DNA from: Shewanella marinintestina
GTDB taxonomy: Bacteria; Pseudomonadota; Gammaproteobacteria; Enterobacterales; Shewanellaceae
Direction: 5' to 3'
DNA: 64,000 nt
NCBI RefSeq assembly: GCF_023283845.1
Contig: NZ_JAKILC010000005.1
Span: 243,113-307,112 of the forward strand
Part shown: positions 63,663 through 64,000 of the stretch, piece by piece
How the letters are laid out: every line of letters begins with the position of its first letter
Position numbering within the stretch: the stretch's first letter is position 1
Translations under genes and position numbers: made by a program
The notes under the pieces: model-generated
Told to the model about the DNA's origin: nothing
Seen by the model: only the letters and a program-made list of their open reading frames with translations
Databases searched by the model: none

Positions 63663-63767
63663 CGCGGGATGGGGCAGTATAAAAGCTACTCGGACTCAAC
63701 TCTTTATAAAAGATAGGCGAAGGTCGTTGCCACACTTTTGTAAAAAGTAATCCAGCTCCCGCAACCA
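63663..63767 (+). pseudogene. Pseudo-tRNA-fMet with two insertions
   Basis: The 5' (CGCGGGATGG) and 3' (ATCCAGCTCCCGCAACCA) ends match tRNA-fMet exactly. The D-loop GG is lost (TTGGT replaced by ATAAA), and extra bases lie in the anticodon arm and in the T arm. Each inserted piece is near-palindromic (TCTTTATAAAAGA; ACTTTTGTAAAAAGT), like the intergenic TTCTTTTATAGAAGAA stem. It cannot fold as a tRNA. A weaker fMet-like trace lies just before it at about 63615-63655. Confidence 0.8.
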
Positions 63768-63812
63768 ATTCTTTTATAGCAGAATTAAAACAGTTATTAG
63801 CGTCAACATGGA

Positions 63813-63889
<77 letters not shown>

Positions 63890-63934
63890 ATTCTTTTATA
63901 GCAGAATTAAAACAGTTATTAGCGTCAACATGGA

Positions 63935-64000
<66 letters not shown>

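Overview
The window looks like chromosomal DNA of a Shewanella-type marine gammaproteobacterium. The evidence is the prpR(GntR)-prpB-prpC-acnD-prpF methylcitrate cluster, an octaheme c-type cytochrome, a VF530-family protein, YbiT, PerM, and tandem initiator tRNA-Met / tRNA-Val(GAC) genes. The species call is inference from gene content and order. No prophage, complete insertion sequence or CRISPR array was seen.

Layout. 0.4-5 kb: a DmeF-like metal efflux protein with a MarR regulator, an EptA-like phosphoethanolamine transferase and a diguanylate cyclase. 5-10.5 kb: a Pat/YfiQ-type lysine acetyltransferase and a secreted octaheme cytochrome with TPRs, both on the minus strand. 10.9-24.5 kb: the decayed remains of a large tandem duplication. 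The ancestral unit was the 5' end of pat, a lysR gene, a tripartite RND efflux operon and its 3' flank. Copy 1 keeps only a broken lysR start and the tail and flank of the outer-membrane gene. Copy 2 keeps lysR and the RND operon intact, with a broken pat start. Where copy 1 lost its efflux genes there is an AT-rich four-gene operon encoding an XRE-type protein, a REC-EAL regulator, a stand-alone HPt-like protein and a hybrid histidine kinase. Together these look like a complete c-di-GMP phosphorelay.

24.6-32 kb: the propionate (2-methylcitrate) operon, with three copies of a TTGTCGACAA palindrome (two before prpR, one inside it), a decayed duplication of the acnD tail and a MITE/ERIC-like palindromic element. 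32-35 kb: small regulators and binding proteins (YafY/WYL, GyrI-like, VOC, YkgJ-like). 35-47.5 kb: a defence-type island. It holds a methyltransferase overlapping an HNH nuclease gene, then a type I restriction-modification operon (hsdM, hsdS, hsdR) with two DUF262 genes inserted between hsdS and hsdR.

47.6-64 kb: a eukaryotic-type glutathione synthetase, a DUF1090 protein, PerM, a WYL regulator paired with a second FtsZ-like protein that keeps the GTPase loops and C-terminal peptide, a small exported protein, a HelD-like helicase carrying a nuclease-like insertion and zinc fingers, a CatB-type acetyltransferase, YbiT, a VF530-family protein, a small hydrophobic protein coupled to an MFS transporter, and an expanding fMet/Val tRNA array with a decayed tRNA copy inside it.

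The best candidates for undescribed biology are the FtsZ paralogue with its WYL regulator, the XRE/REC-EAL/HPt/hybrid-kinase operon, and the type I R-M operon with embedded DUF262 pair next to the methyltransferase-HNH pair.
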